In this document: positions 10,762-23,765 of the stretch, in pieces
How positions within the stretch are numbered: position 1 is the first letter of the stretch
How the letters are laid out: each line of letters begins with the position of its first letter
DNA from: Scenedesmus sp. ARA3
Taxonomy: Eukaryota > Chlorophyta > Chlorophyceae > Sphaeropleales > Scenedesmaceae
Direction of reading: 5' to 3'
DNA: 42,691 nucleotides
Assembly (NCBI GenBank): GCA_004335835.1
Contig: RWJK01001182.1
Coordinates: forward strand, 1-42,691
Made by a program: the position numbers and the translations under genes
Notes under the pieces: model-generated
What the model saw: only the letters and a program-made list of their open reading frames with translations
Database searches by the model: none
What the model was told of the DNA's origin: nothing

Positions 10762-13700
10762 ATGGACGAGCTGTCTGGTCCGCACAGGGCTGGAGGTGAT
10801 AAGCCTGTCGACTTTAGTCAGACAGTGCGAGAAGTGCGCCTTCCACTTGACACCGTGGCATGCCAGGGTAAGAGCAGCAGCTACTGCCTGTGCGAAGCAG
10901 CATCACTGCCACCAGCACGTTATCTTGAGTAAGGGTTGCACTCTAGCACACAATGCCCACGCCTCTGATGGCCACCAAAAAGCACTGCTTTCTATGTCTG
11001 CCGTGCAGTGCGAAGTGACTACAAACACAGGCCTAGAAGTGCTAGCCGCCCCACCACTCCCAGCAGGCGGAGCATCAGCAACATCCCTCACAGCTTATCA
11101 AGCAGCAACCTGCTGGATGGCCCAACTGCTGCCCACAATGGCAGTAGCAGCAGACCCACCACCCCTCGGCAGCAGCTGCAGCCACAGCTTAGTCCTCGAG
11201 CAGCCAGCATGCTGTCGACTGGCAACCCTGTGCTGGCAGCACCAGCAGCACATTGCTTTGCAGACTACTACCAGGCACGCAAGGCAGGCAGCCTGACGGA
11301 GGCATTCTACAGCTGCAGCAGCCCCAGCAGCAGGCAGCAGCCTGTGCATGTGCCACCAGTGCAAGTGCGCAAGTCCCAAGACGCGCCAAGCTACTACAAG
11401 GCAGAGGGCAACTCGCCAACAGGCCTGAAGCATGTGCTGTCGAAGCTGCAGCCAGTCCGCCCAGCACCTGTTGTGCTGCACCAGTCACGCTGCGCTTCTG
11501 CAGATGCGTCCTGCACTGAGCGCCTACGCACTTGCAGCTGGGATGCCTCCATCAGCCAGCGCACAGCAGCTAACGTCAGCATTGCACAGAAGCGGCAGCA
11601 GGAGCAAAGCCTGCTGCTGCACGGGCTTGCAGGAAACAGTGCTCTCCTACAACAACGGCAACAGCAGCAGCAGCAGCAGCAATTTGTGTACCAGCGCCAG
11701 CCCAGCCCTGTTGCAAGCATGGGGCTTCTGGCTCCCATGGCAAGGCCCTGGAGTGGTGCCCAGTCACCAGTGCAGCAGGACCGCCCAGTTAGCCCACAGA
11801 ACATGCTGGTGCTGCGCACATTGGCGCTGCACACTCCGCACAACATTGTACCTCCTGTTGTGCTGGAACACACAGCAGAGCCTCCTTCCTGCAGGCAGGG
11901 GTGCTCAGGAGCTCGGTCCCCTTCTTCCACGCGGCTGATGAGCCCGCAGCTGCAGCATCTGGTGTGCTGCTGCTGCAGCCAACAACACAGCCTGCAGCAG
12001 CAGCAGAGCTGCTGCCACCGCTGCCCCAGCTGCTGTCAATGCAGCAGCACAGCAGGCCAGAAGCAGCAGCAGTGTGAGCCAGCAACAGAGGCGAGTGCAG
12101 CATCAAGTGACACATGCAGCTGCCCCTGCATCAAGGCGTACAAGAAGGGCCAGAGAGATGCCCGCAAGGCAGCAACACAGCCAGGCGTGGCGATACCTGC
12201 TCCGACAGGCGGCAGCAGAGCACAGGCAGCGCAAGAGTTCAGGGCATCAGAGCTGGCATCTGGATGTGCTGACGCCATGGAGGCTCTGCAGCTCACAGAT
12301 GCCTCGATGGCTGCTGCTTTAGCACACGCCCAGCATGACGCCAATGCAGCAGCGGCAGCAACAGCAGCAGCGGCCACCACCATGGACGGCATGGCAGCCA
12401 CTGCAGCAGAGGCTGAAAATGAGCAAGAGGCTCCTGCAGAAGACGTGCTGATGCGAGTGCTGCAGCAGCTGGCAGCATCGCAGGAGGAGCTGCTGCAGCA
12501 GCGCCCGCCTTTTGATGCTGATCAGATGGCAGAGCTGGCAGACCAACTGGCACAAGTGAGCATGGTCGAATGCGCTAGTGCCCTTGCACATATATGTAGT
12601 GCAGTGTAGGCAAGCATGTTGGTAAACTGAGGGCATGGGAGGGGGCAAGGGTGATAGAGAGGTGTCCTGCAGAACAGCAGCACCATGGTATGCAAAGCAG
12701 GCGGCTGTTTGTAAGGCACGCCGCATGCGTCTGCCTCCTTCATTGGTTCACCCAGCGGCATGCTTGCATGTTGACACCGTTGTTTACTTGCCTTGCCTGC
12801 TGCAGTGTGTGGGGCTGTCTGAGCCTCAGCATGAACATCTGCTGCGGCATGTGCTGGAGCAGCAGCAAGACATGCTGTCCATTCAGCAGCGTGCGCTGCT
12901 GGACTCCACGTCTGGCGCTGGAGGACAGCAGCAGGCACCACAGCTGCAGCTGAGGCCGCTGCAGCAGCGGCAGCAGCAGCAGCAGCAGGGCTGGGGGGAC
13001 TTGGATGCTCTAGAACTTCCCGATGAGTTTGGTGGTGCAGCAGCAGCGGCAGAAGCAGCTGGTTTCCATGAAGCTCGTGACAGGACAGGCTCCTGGGTGG
13101 CACAGCACAACAGTCAGCAGCAGCACCAACAGCAGCAGCTGCAGGAGTGGCTCTATGATGACCAGGGTGATAGCGCAGCTGAGGACTATCCAGCCATGGT
13201 TGCTGGTGCTGATCCAGGTGGATCATATGGGGGTTCTGGATATGATGGCGGTTCACGGCAGGATTTTGATGGGCCCCTCGCTGCCAGGCTGCCGGCAGGG
13301 GCCATTGTCAGCAGCAGCCCTGCGGCAGTGATGCAGACAAAAGGCAGCAGCGCTCCAAGCACTGCTGTGTTCAAGTGGATGGGTGACGACGGCATGACAG
13401 AGGAGGACAGGGCAGCCGTTGCTGCTGCAGCAGCATACGCGGCGGTGCCAGATCCTGTGAAGCCACCGGCTCAGCGCAGCGCAGCATATGGCCATGCCAG
13501 TTACAGCCGAAGCAGCAGCGCTGCAGCTGGCAGGCACGGTGCGTTGGCAAGTCATGGTCAGGACCCTGGGGAGAACCTTCAGGGGCCTGGTGCTGCACCA
13601 CAGACAATGCAAGAGCTAGCAGGAGCGCTGGCTGCCCCTGGCTACCCAGAGCAGCAGCAAAGGTTGACTGCTGGTCAACCAGGTGGCCGCAGCAGCAGGA

Positions 13701-14503
13701 AGCTACTGCTGCCAGGCATTGAAGAGATAGAATCAGTGCTGGCAGCGTACAGTGCAGCAGGAGTGTTCCCAGGAGGTGATGCAGGGGAGACACAGACCAG
13801 GGAGCCGCTGCTGCACTTCATGGTGAGGCCACAGGATGCACCAGGGGATGGTGCTGTGCTACACAGGGCCCCTCCGCAGGTGACTGCAGTAGCACAGGTG
13901 TGTGGAGGGAGCAATACCTTTTTCACTGCTTCCCGTTTATTTTGTTCCTTTTGCGTGCACGTGCTGTGTGCTTCTGAATGTGATTGCAAGGAGCTGTAAT
14001 GCATGAGAACAAACACAGCTTTCATGCAGGTGCCATGGCAGCGCCACACCTAATGCACTGATGCATGAAGTGCTCAATGGGGCCAATACTGTTGGCTGCG
14101 CTCGCATTACATTGTATGCCCTATCTGCTGCTGCTGCTGCTGCTGCTGTTCTGCGTTTGCAGTTGGTGCAGGGCCAGCAAGCTCTGAGCAGGCTCTCGTC
14201 AGCTGCTAGCCGGCAGTCAGCAAGGGCTGGTGGCACATATACTGCGGATGCAAACAGCCCCAATGCACACATGGCCAGCAGCCGTTCCATCGCTGACTCG
14301 GCATGGTCGGTTGTTGCAGCAGGCCATGCAGCAGCGGCAGCAGGTGCTGTACCTGATGCATATGTAGGCAGCCTGACCGCAGCTGGGACCAGCAACTATG
14401 AGGCACCAGCAAGCCCTTTGGCAGCTGCAACTGCTAGCAAAGGTAGCAGCAGGGTTTACTCAAGGCAGCAGAGCTTAGGGCTTCCCAGCCCAGCTCAAAC
14501 ATC

Positions 14504-14552
<49 letters not shown>

Positions 14553-15752
14553 GTGTTTGCCCGACAGCCATCCTCATCAAGCGGAGTACGAGGAACTGCT
14601 GCCACCCTGGAGCAACACATGCAGCAGGTGGAGCAGCAAGCTGATGCTGCCTGTGCAGCCGCAGCAGCGACAGCAGCAGCGGCAGCTGGCTTGGCTGGAG
14701 GGCCTCGGGCGCTTGCCAGCAGCCGTGCCAGCAGCATCAGGTCTGTGCAGCATTCTGGCAGCGAGAAGGACCACACCATAGAGAGCCAGCTCAGCAGGCT
14801 GAGCAACATCTGGGGCAACTTGGGCAGCACACCTGGCAGTGCTGCCAGCACACCAAGGCCCTCCTCGCGCCTGGCGAGTGCAGCAGGTGGTGCTGCTTCT
14901 AGCCCTGGTGCAGGAGGCGCTGCGGGGCCGCAGGTCAGCACTTCTGGGGCCGGCTTTGGAGAGCAGCACAGCAGGTCGTTTGTGGCGGCTGGTAGCCAGA
15001 GTGGTGCGCAGCAACAGCAGCATGCTGCTGCTTGCGATGGTTTGAGCAGTCCGGGGCTGCGCTCACCACGCCTGTCCGTCAGGTTTGTGGACGAGCAGCA
15101 CATGGAGGCTGCAGCAGCAGCTGTTAGTGTGGCTTCCGACGCAGCAGCTGTGGGCAGCCAGCAGCAGCAACAGCAGCAGGTACGACAAGCTCAAGTGCAG
15201 CTTCAAGATAACCAGATGGTGCATTCACGTGCTGCAGAAATGCAACACAGCCGAAGGTCATCCTTTGCGCGTGCAGGCAGCTTTCAAGCACCTGATAGCG
15301 ACCCGTCAAGTGCTGCTACTAGTGCCAGGCCTTCTATGAGCCAGGTGTCAGCGCCAGCCTCTGACTCACAGCGGAAGCGGCTCAGCATCAGTGAGCAGCT
15401 AGCGGCACTGCAACAAGCAGCAGGGAGCTCAGGGCGGAGCAGAGCAGCATCAACTAGGCAGAGCAGCATCAGCGCACACTCAGCTGGCACCGCTGCAGTG
15501 CCAGGTGCAGCATCGCCTGCTGCTTTTGCAGGGCTGCCTCAGGCTAGAACCTCTGCTAGCCTGGCAGAAAGGCTTTCAGCTGCAGGTGGCAGCACAGCAG
15601 GGAGTGGGGCAAGCACACCAGCAGGAGCTAGGCTTTCAAATAGCGCAAGGATGCTTCAGGCAATGACTGCAGGGCTCAGCGCATTTGGATCAACCAGCCG
15701 GGCATCACGTGCGAGTGAAGCCATCCGTGTGCATCATGGTACTGAGGCAGCT

Positions 15753-15790
<38 letters not shown>

Positions 15791-17871
15791 CAAGTCTGCG
15801 CTGGACCTGGAGCAGCTGGCAAGCCCCAAGGCATCTCTGCCTGGAAGCACACGCAGCAGCATCTCCAACTTGCCATTTGCGCTACTCCAGCAGCAGCAGC
15901 AGCAGCAGCAGCCTGGTCGAAGCACCCTTCAAGCTAGCAGCAGCTTGGCGGTGAGGCCGTCAGCAGCAGCTGTGCCTGCATCCACCACTGCAGCATCAGC
16001 GCCAGTATCCTCGTCAGGTGCATCAAGTGACTGGAAGCAGCAGCAGCTGGTGATGCAACATCAGCTGGCGGCACAGCAGCAGCAGCTGCGCCAGCTGCAG
16101 TCGCTCAGCAATAGCGTGGCGTCATCACCGAGGGCATCTGTCGCTGTCAGTCGCTCACCAACAGTTGGCAGGAGCAGTGAAGTGCCAGTTGGAGCAGGGG
16201 CAGGAACAGTGCTAGCAGCACCTGCTGCAGCTGCGGGCACCGTTACGGTGGCGGCTGCATCTCAAGCAAGCAGTCCACGGGCCAGAACACAGAGCACCAG
16301 ACAGAGCATAAGTCAGGCAGCAGCTGTAGTCCTGTCAACAGTGCCAGCAGCTGTGGAGCTGCCTGCAGGTCTACTGGTTGAGAGTGACAGCGAGGATGGT
16401 CTGGGCAGCGACAGCAGCGCAGGCCGGCAGGATGGGCAGGCGCTGCTGCGGGGTGTGCTGCTGGAGCGGCTGCTGCAGCGCAGGAAGGGCAGGCTGATGC
16501 AGAAGGCGCTCAGCACCTGGTGGAGGTACACAGTAGGTGAGGTTCAGCCTGGCCCCGTGATCAGCGTGCCATACGTATTGTACGCGGCTTGACGTAGTAG
16601 CTCACAAGTAAAGCGCGGTGCAGCTGACGCATGTTATGGTTGTTGCAACACTCTGCCTTTTTTGTTTATCGCCGCTGGTGCCTTCAACCGAGCAACAAGC
16701 ACACTCACACACCCTGCATTGTGCATGCCACCTGGTTACAGCTGTCCGGACCCTGACAGAGGGTGGCGTGTCCACTCCAGAGAGGAGCAGACGCAGCAGC
16801 AGCAGCCAGCAGCAACCAGAGCAGGGGGTGAATGTGGAGTTCAGTGACTTGCAGGGCTTACGGCAGGGCCTTGCAGCAGCCATCACAGGCAGGAGCAGCA
16901 GCAGAGCGATGACAGCAGCTGGAGGCATGTGCAGTGACGATGTCGAGATTATTGTGTCAGGGCAGGTGCGGCTGCAGTGCTCGCCTGTGCGCCAGCGGCA
17001 GCAGCTGTCAGATGCTGCGCAGTGCAATGCTGAGGAGGCGGCTGACGAGCAGGTGGCTAAAGCCTTGGCAGTGGCCGCTAGCCGCTCCCCTGACAGGTGC
17101 CGTGCTGCTGGCAGAGGCAAGGCTGCAGCAGCTGCTATGCAGCAGGCTGCTGATGAGAAGGCAGCAGCAGCGGCTGCAGCAGCGCTTGCTGCTCAGACCA
17201 AGCCGCTGAAGGCTGCACTGCAGGAGGTGCACGGCATGATTGCTGCGATGGAGAACATGTGCCATAGCTCGGGCCATGGCGGCAGCGGCAGCAGCAACTG
17301 CGACGGGGCAGGGCCAGCGCAGGTGCTGACATACAAGTCATCTTCGGCAGCTACAGCTGCTGCTGCTGCTGCAGCCAAGGCAGCGTGGGCAGGGAGTCCT
17401 TCCAGCTGCTGGCAGCGGCAGAGCGCTCCAGTGCCACGCAGCCACCAGCATCTGCCGCCGCAGCAGCAGCAGGGCATGAGGTCGCCGGACCGCTACAGGC
17501 TGCGTGGGCAGCTCAAGCATGTGCAGGAGCAGCTGGTGAAGCTGGAGGTGAAGATGAACCAGGCTGCTGCCATGCAGGAGGGCCCCTGCTTCTGCAGCAC
17601 TGCAGCAGACAGCATGGCGGCAAGGAGCAGCTCTCCCACCAGGGGCAGCCCAGGGGGAAAGAGTATGGCCGGCAGTGGTGTGCTGCATAGCCCTGACTGC
17701 AGGGCTGGCAGTGGAGCAATTTCTGCAGCAGGGGGTGGTTGCAAGGGGGGTTGTGTGCGGAGGGTAGCTGGCAAGCGGCAGGTGCTGGTGGGGCGCATGC
17801 AGGATGAGATTGGGCTGCTGCAGCGGGAGCTGGCGGAGCTGCGTGAGATGATGCCTGGGGCGTATGCGTGA
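10762..17871 (+). CDS. Large disordered Ser/Ala/Gln-rich protein with C-terminal coiled coil, function unknown
   Basis: Five exons: 10762-10867, 11009-12555, 12806-13879 (a donor at 13898, giving end 13897, also keeps frame), 14163-16536 and 16742-17871, for about 2,076 residues. The start at 10762 has a strong context. No catalytic domain is recognised. Visible features: an N-terminal SRPTTPSRRS/SISNIP segment, a Cys-rich patch around 11962-12135, long poly-Gln runs at 14504-14552, 15752-15790 and 15889-15912, recurring Arg-x-Ser-Ile-Ser motifs, an acidic SDSEDGLGSD segment followed by a basic helical stretch (LLQRRKGRLMQKALSTWWRY), and two C-terminal coiled-coil-like helices (LKHVQEQLVKLEVKMNQ; MQDEIGLLQRELAELREMM). 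The helices and basic/Ser-rich context suggest a scaffold or cytoskeleton-associated protein, but this is inference. Exon 4 borders are supported by phase only. Confidence 0.7.
14127..14148 (+). repeat. CTG tract near an intron 3' end
   Basis: Seven CTG units lie 14 bp before the acceptor GTTTGCAG of the exon starting at 14163 in the large disordered-protein gene. This is the same placement as the tracts in the UGGT and Cys-rich genes. Confidence 0.85.
14504..14552 (+). repeat. CAG tract coding poly-Gln
   Basis: An uninterrupted CAG run of about 16 codons within exon 4 of the large disordered protein. It is in frame as Gln. Shorter in-frame CAG runs follow at 15752-15790 and 15889-15912. Confidence 0.95.
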
Positions 17872-18550
17872 TGGCGCTGTTTGCAGGACAGCGAGAGCTG
17901 AGGAGTGCGCAATTTGGCTGTGGTTCAGTCTGGGTAAGCAGTAAAAGGGTGGCTGTGCTTCACTTTGGGTGCTGGGTGGCGCAAGGTGATTCGATGACGT
18001 TTGGTCTGGATAGCAACTGGGGGGCTCACAGATGCCATCATTAGTGGATGCTTCCAGGGAATCGACATGCATGTGTTGTGGTGGCAAGTAGAGCAGATTG
18101 ACCAGCCTGGCATGAGCCGTGCCATGGCCTATGGCATACGCAACACACATACACTATTGATAACATTTGACTGCTTTTGTAATACTGACTTGACTGATGC
18201 ATAGCACAGCAATGTGCAGGCGCACATTGTCTGCATGATGCTGACATGTGCGGTGACAGCGGTTCAGGTGCAAATGGCATGTGCTGCCAGCACAGTGCTG
18301 GTAACCAGTAACACAGTGCTGCCGGGTAGCCAAGCCACCCAGTGCTGATGTATGTGATCACTGCATGTGATGTGACCAGATTAGGCTCCCTTTTTCTCAA
18401 GGACAAGCCTCTTTGTCAATTGATGCAGCAGACAGTTGGCACCAGCATTGACGCACCGATTCTTCAGCCTTTTAGCTGCGTCTGCTAGCTACAAACGTCA
18501 ATATGTAAAGCTTCGCTGCTGGTCTAGCCTTGTCCGCGGCAGCAGCATGC
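17872..18550. other. Intergenic: 3' UTR of the large disordered-protein gene and promoter of the dsRBD/Z-alpha gene
   Basis: No coding segment is recognised in these 679 bp. A TGTAA polyadenylation signal lies at 18178-18182. The remainder is the likely promoter/5' UTR of the next gene. Confidence 0.6.
18178..18182 (+). terminator. Candidate TGTAA polyadenylation signal
   Basis: TGTAA on the plus strand about 310 bp after the TGA stop at 17871; this is the canonical green-algal signal. Confidence 0.5.
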
Positions 18551-20314
18551 ATGGCTGCGAAGTCCATCTTGAACGAACTGTATCAGCGACTGAGGACAGC
18601 TGCCCCCGTCTACAAGACACAAGCAGACGAACACAGCGATGGGTTTGTATGCTCCCTGACTCTGCCAGCTGTGGAGTCCGAATGGGAAGCCCTGTTAGCA
18701 GACCGGACCTTCCAGGGCAGTGGCAGCAGCAAGAAGGTGTGAAGCTGGTTCAAGCAGTAGATGCAGTGGATCTTCGTGCTGGTTTTCCACGTGTATTGAT
18801 TGTCAGTGCCTATCAGAGGATGCAGTCGCAATCCTGCGTGGTCCAGGGCGCGCAGGCAAGGATCCAGCACTGCTTGCAGCACCGCAGCAGCAGCAACAAC
18901 AGAGCAACTGCCAAGCCCGCCTCATTCTATGCACTATCATAGAGACCCCATCTAATACTTCTCCATGCTGCAAATCTGCAGGAGGCTGAGCATACAGCAG
19001 CAAATGCAGCGGTGGAATGGCTGACAGCAGAGAAGGTGCTGCGGCCAGACCAGCCTTCTGCATCACACAGCAGCAGGGGCACTGCAGTGACAGCAGCAGC
19101 AACAGCAGGAGGGCCATCACCCACTGTATCTTCAGCAACCTCTGGCGTTTCACTGCCTGGTGTTGGGTCAAAGCGCTCGAAAAGCAGCGTTGACTGCGAC
19201 GATGAGTCCACAGGTGTGCGCCACGTTCAGTAATGCATGTTTGCTGAGAGCATGTTGTATTTCATAAGGAGCTGTGCGCTTCCTGCAAGAGCCAGGATGC
19301 GTATACACCGACATATCAATGCTGCAGCTGCCTTCTGTGAGCCGCAGTGTGTCAGCTGCCTTGACTCTACTACCAACAGCAGCTCATGCTTGCAGGAATG
19401 CCATGTGCTGTACTTGCTAGCGTCGCACACACAGCAGTGCAGCACTGCATGGGCTACTGCAGTGCCTAGCAGCCCTCTGTTGCACTCCTTTGATCTGTCT
19501 GTCGCTTTTCGCAGGGAGCCTGGAGCTGCGTATTTTGGAGGCACTTGCTGGTGTGTACCCGCGCACTCTCAATGGCGCTCAGCTGGCCAAGCTGTGTGGC
19601 CACTTCAAGCTGAAAAGCAAGGTGCGAGAATAATGTCACGAACACACGGGCTGCCTTGCTTTGTCGTACTGGTACGCTGCTGCTCATGCTGCAAGGGTGC
19701 GTGCTTGTTGCTCAGTACTTGACATGAGCATGCCCAGCTTGCTGGCAGCTGTTGCAGCAGGTTCAGCAGCGCCAGGTGTCCTGCCGAGCGCTGGCTATGC
19801 CAAATTTGCAGCTTGCACAGCCAGTTGCAACTAACCTCCACAGCTACAGCTACAGTGCTAGTGCTCCTGCAAGCGTACCCTAACCTGGGGAGTTCCGCTG
19901 TAACTGGTCGTGCCGCTGCTGTCGCTGGGAACTGCTGAATCGAAACCGCAGGTCAACCACCTGCTGTATATGAAGCTGCGTGCCTCAGGCTTGGTTGAAA
20001 TGCTGGACACGCACCCGCCTGCATGGAGGGTGGCAGCCCCGGCCATCACAGCGGCAGCAGCAGCAGCCGCTGAGGCGCTGGCTGCAGCAGCTGAGGCAGC
20101 AGCACTGCCAGGAGCTGAAGCCGTCACAGCAGCAGCAGGTGCTGTAGAGGCAGCAGCTAAGCCTAGTGCTGGTCATGTGAGGGGTGCTGCTAGAAGTGCT
20201 GCTGTGCTTTTGAATCCTGATGTGGCGGCTGCCAGCCTGATAGCAGGCGCAGCAGCAGCAGCAGCTGGTGAGGATGCTGGTGAGGTAACATCAGCAATGG
20301 CAGGTAGGTCTGCA

Positions 20315-20351
<37 letters not shown>

Positions 20352-20650
20352 TCAGTCATGGTTGCGTCAACGGCATCCTTTCTGCAGCAGATCTGGGGGT
20401 TGCAGGTACTATTGGTGGCGCAGTTTGTGCAGCTGCTGCTGCTGCTGCCGGCACTCCTGCTGTTGGTACTGGCTCCAACACTGGCAAGGACGGTCAAGGG
20501 CGTCAGCTGCTACCTGGGGCAGCAGCAGCAGCAGGAGTTGTCGCTCCTGCTGGCAGCGGCAGCCCTGCACCTCAAAGCAGGCTGGCTAGGCCTACAGGCA
20601 GGGCCACAGACCAGCAGCAGCTGGTGGCAGCTCTGCTGCAGCAGCACTTG

Positions 20651-20684
<34 letters not shown>

Positions 20685-22236
20685 CGCGTGCGTCCCCAGG
20701 CGAGCCAGCAAGGAGAGCAGCCGCACCAACTGCAGCGGCAGCAGCAGCTGCAGCGGGCAATGCAGGGGGCCTTGGCGCCACTCCGAGCTGCAGCTACGGC
20801 CACAGCTTACAGCAGAGCCACAGCCACAGCTACAGCCAGCAGAGCCTAAGTCAGCAGCAGCAGCAGCAGCGCAGCCAGTCCTGTGGGCGCAGCACGACTG
20901 CTGCTACTGCTGCTGCTGGCGTGCAGCAGCAGCAAGCAGCAGCAGCAGTTCCTTCGCGTGCTGCTTCGCTGGCAGCTGCTGGGGTGCGGCCTTTGGCTGG
21001 CAGTGACAATGACACAGACGACGATGACATCTCGCCGGCTGTGCTGGCTGCAGCAAGCGAGGCAGCAGCGCTCGAGCCTGCACCCTTCTCAGCACGCCCT
21101 AGCAGCAGCAGCTTGAGCAGAGGTGGCAGCCAGCAGTTGCACAATGTGAGCAGTAGTAGTAACACCGCTGCCAGGGCATTGTTTCAGCAGCAGCAGCAGC
21201 CGCTGCAGCAGCAGCAGCAGCAGCAGGATGATCAGTTTGGCTTCATGCTGCCGCACCTCGATCTGCTGGCTGCAATGCAGCTGAACGAGCAGCCAGCAGT
21301 GCAGCAGTTGCGGCAGCAGCAGCAGCAGCAGGTGCCGCCGGCAGGACTGTTGCAACAGCAGCTGCCGCCGCGGCCACAGCAGGCAGCAGTTGCTGTCGCT
21401 GGCAATGCTGCGCAGGAGCTGTTGTGTGCGTTGCCCAGGGTCCGTTCTAGCACTGGCAAGCCTCAGTTAGAGGCAGGTGTGAAGCGGAAGTACCCTGCTT
21501 TCTCATCCAGCACGTCTTGGGAGCAGGGTCAGAACACTGCAGCAGCAGGAGCTGACGTTATAGATGCTGCAGCAGCAGCTGCTGCTGGTGTGGGAGCAAA
21601 TGACATGGTGGATGCCGCTGCAGCCATGGATGAAGGGCAGCAAACGCCAGCTGTGGAGCAGCTGCAACTCAATGCAGAGTTTCCCATGTTTGGGCAGCAG
21701 CAACAGCAAGGCCAGACACAGCAGCAGCAGGGTGTTGCGATGCCAATCCATGCAGCTGAGCAGCAGCACCAGCAGCTCAGCAGGCAGTTGGAGTCGCAGC
21801 CCGACCATCAGCAGCCACAACGGCGCCGCCGCAGATCTGGTGACGGCCCAACAGCAGTAGCGGCAGCAGCGGGGGTGCGGGGACGTCTGCGGCAAACAGC
21901 TGCAGCAGATAGGCACGGCGCGCGCAGCGATGCAAGCCCTGCACTTTCAGATGCCGCATCGTCAGACGGCGGCAGCTGCGAAGTGTCAGACGACATGCAG
22001 AGCTCAGCACCAGCCGCCGGCCCTGCAGCAGCAGCCGCTGCTGCTGCTGTTGTGATGGGTGAATCAGCTGATGTGGGGGCAGGAGCAGCAGCAGACCTTG
22101 CAGCAGCGCTGCTGCACTTATCTGCTGGCTCCAGCACACCCCAGCAGCAGGCAGCAGGCGCGTTTGTGCAGCAGCACACGGCAGGCAGGCTGGCGCAGCA
22201 GCTCAATGCGCAGCCACAGCCACCGCCGCCGGCTCC

Positions 22237-22271
<35 letters not shown>

Positions 22272-23732
22272 GCCTGTTTGGCTTTCCAGCAGATGAGCAG
22301 CAGCAGCAGCAGCAGCGCCAGCAGAATGCCTCAGCTGCTTGGCAGCCTTGGGGCTGGGAGGGCTCACCTGTTGTCAACCGCACACCAGGAGGGCCTATCT
22401 TGCAAGCCCCAACTGCCACACCTGCAGCTGGCAGCAACCCCTGGCAGTGGCAGTGGCAAGGGCAGCAGTGGGCTACTCAGGTCCTGGAGCAGCAGCAGCA
22501 GCAGCAGCCGCAAAGCTTGTGGGTTGCTGCTGCAGCTGATCACAGCAGGCAGTGGCAGCCATTGCTGCCACAGCAGCAGCAGCAGCAGCTGTGGGGCAAT
22601 GATGCTGTCACACCTCCGCCTGCTGCACTGCCAGCAGACAGTGAAGGAAATGGCAGCTGCTTGGGCTGGCCTGTTGGCTCTGGTGCAAATGTCCAGGGGC
22701 AGCAGCAGCAGCCGCAGCAGAATGCACAGAGTGTGTGGCGTGCGGCTGCTGCGGCAGGCCTGAGCCAGCAGCAGCAGCAGCAGCAGCCTCACAGCCCAGT
22801 ACCCTCTAGAGGGCTGCGGCAGCACAGCCCTAGTCCCTCAGGCCTGTCACTTGGTGCTTCTTCAGCTGTTGTGGGCGGGCCTGGCTCCGGTGCTGCTGCT
22901 GCTGCTGCTGCTGCTGGCTGGATGTCTCCCGGTCTGCCGCCCTCTAGTGCTGCAGCCAGCAGGATCTTGCGCGGTGCAAGCCCTGCAGCTTTTGGTGCTG
23001 CTGCAGCTCTGCCGACAGCAGCGCAGAGCAGCGTGCTTGCAACGCACGAGGTAGTGAGCGGTGTGAGGACAGCAGCAGCTGACCATCGCCAGCAGCAGCC
23101 AGTTGCAGACCTGCAGCAGTCAGAGGAGCAAGCGCTGCAGCTGCTGTCACGGCTTGCATTGCCTGGATCAGGCACAGCAGCAGCAGCAGCAGCTGGTGGC
23201 TCAGATGGCACCTTGCAGCCACAAGGAAACTTAGAAATGTTAGGGTTGTCACAACCACCAGCAACGTTGGGCAATGCCGCTGCTGCTGCTTCTGCTGCTA
23301 GCAAAAGTATTGAAAGCAATGACTCCCTGTCAGTGGCAGTTGCGGCGGCTGCTGCAGCAGCCAAGGCGGCAGCTGCGATGGCAGCAGCTGCGAGCTTTGC
23401 TCGGCCAGGCCACACAGCGGCTGCTGCTGCAGCAGCAGCAGTGCCAGCTGCTAGCAGGAGCAGTGCAGGAGACATGGAGCAATCCGCGCCGTCCCAAGAG
23501 CAGCAGGCAGTGCCAGCAGCTGCACCTGGCACTGCTGCTGCAGCTGTGGAATTGGTTCGCCAGGGCCAGCAGCAGCCTAGCAGCTGCGCTATGGAGGCGG
23601 ATAGCGCGCTCACCAGTCAGCAAGCCGCTGCTGCTGCTGCTGATGTTGCGGCATCTGGTGCAGCTGCCGCTGGTGCTGCCGCTGGCGACGCTGCAGCTGC
23701 TGTGCCTGCCGGTGATGCTGCAGCAGCTGGCC

Positions 23733-23765
<33 letters not shown>

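Noticed and set aside
14495..15103. Minus-strand open frame with poly-Cys and poly-Ala opposite the large disordered-protein gene
   Set aside because: It is the complement of the poly-Gln coding exon; no independent evidence of a gene.
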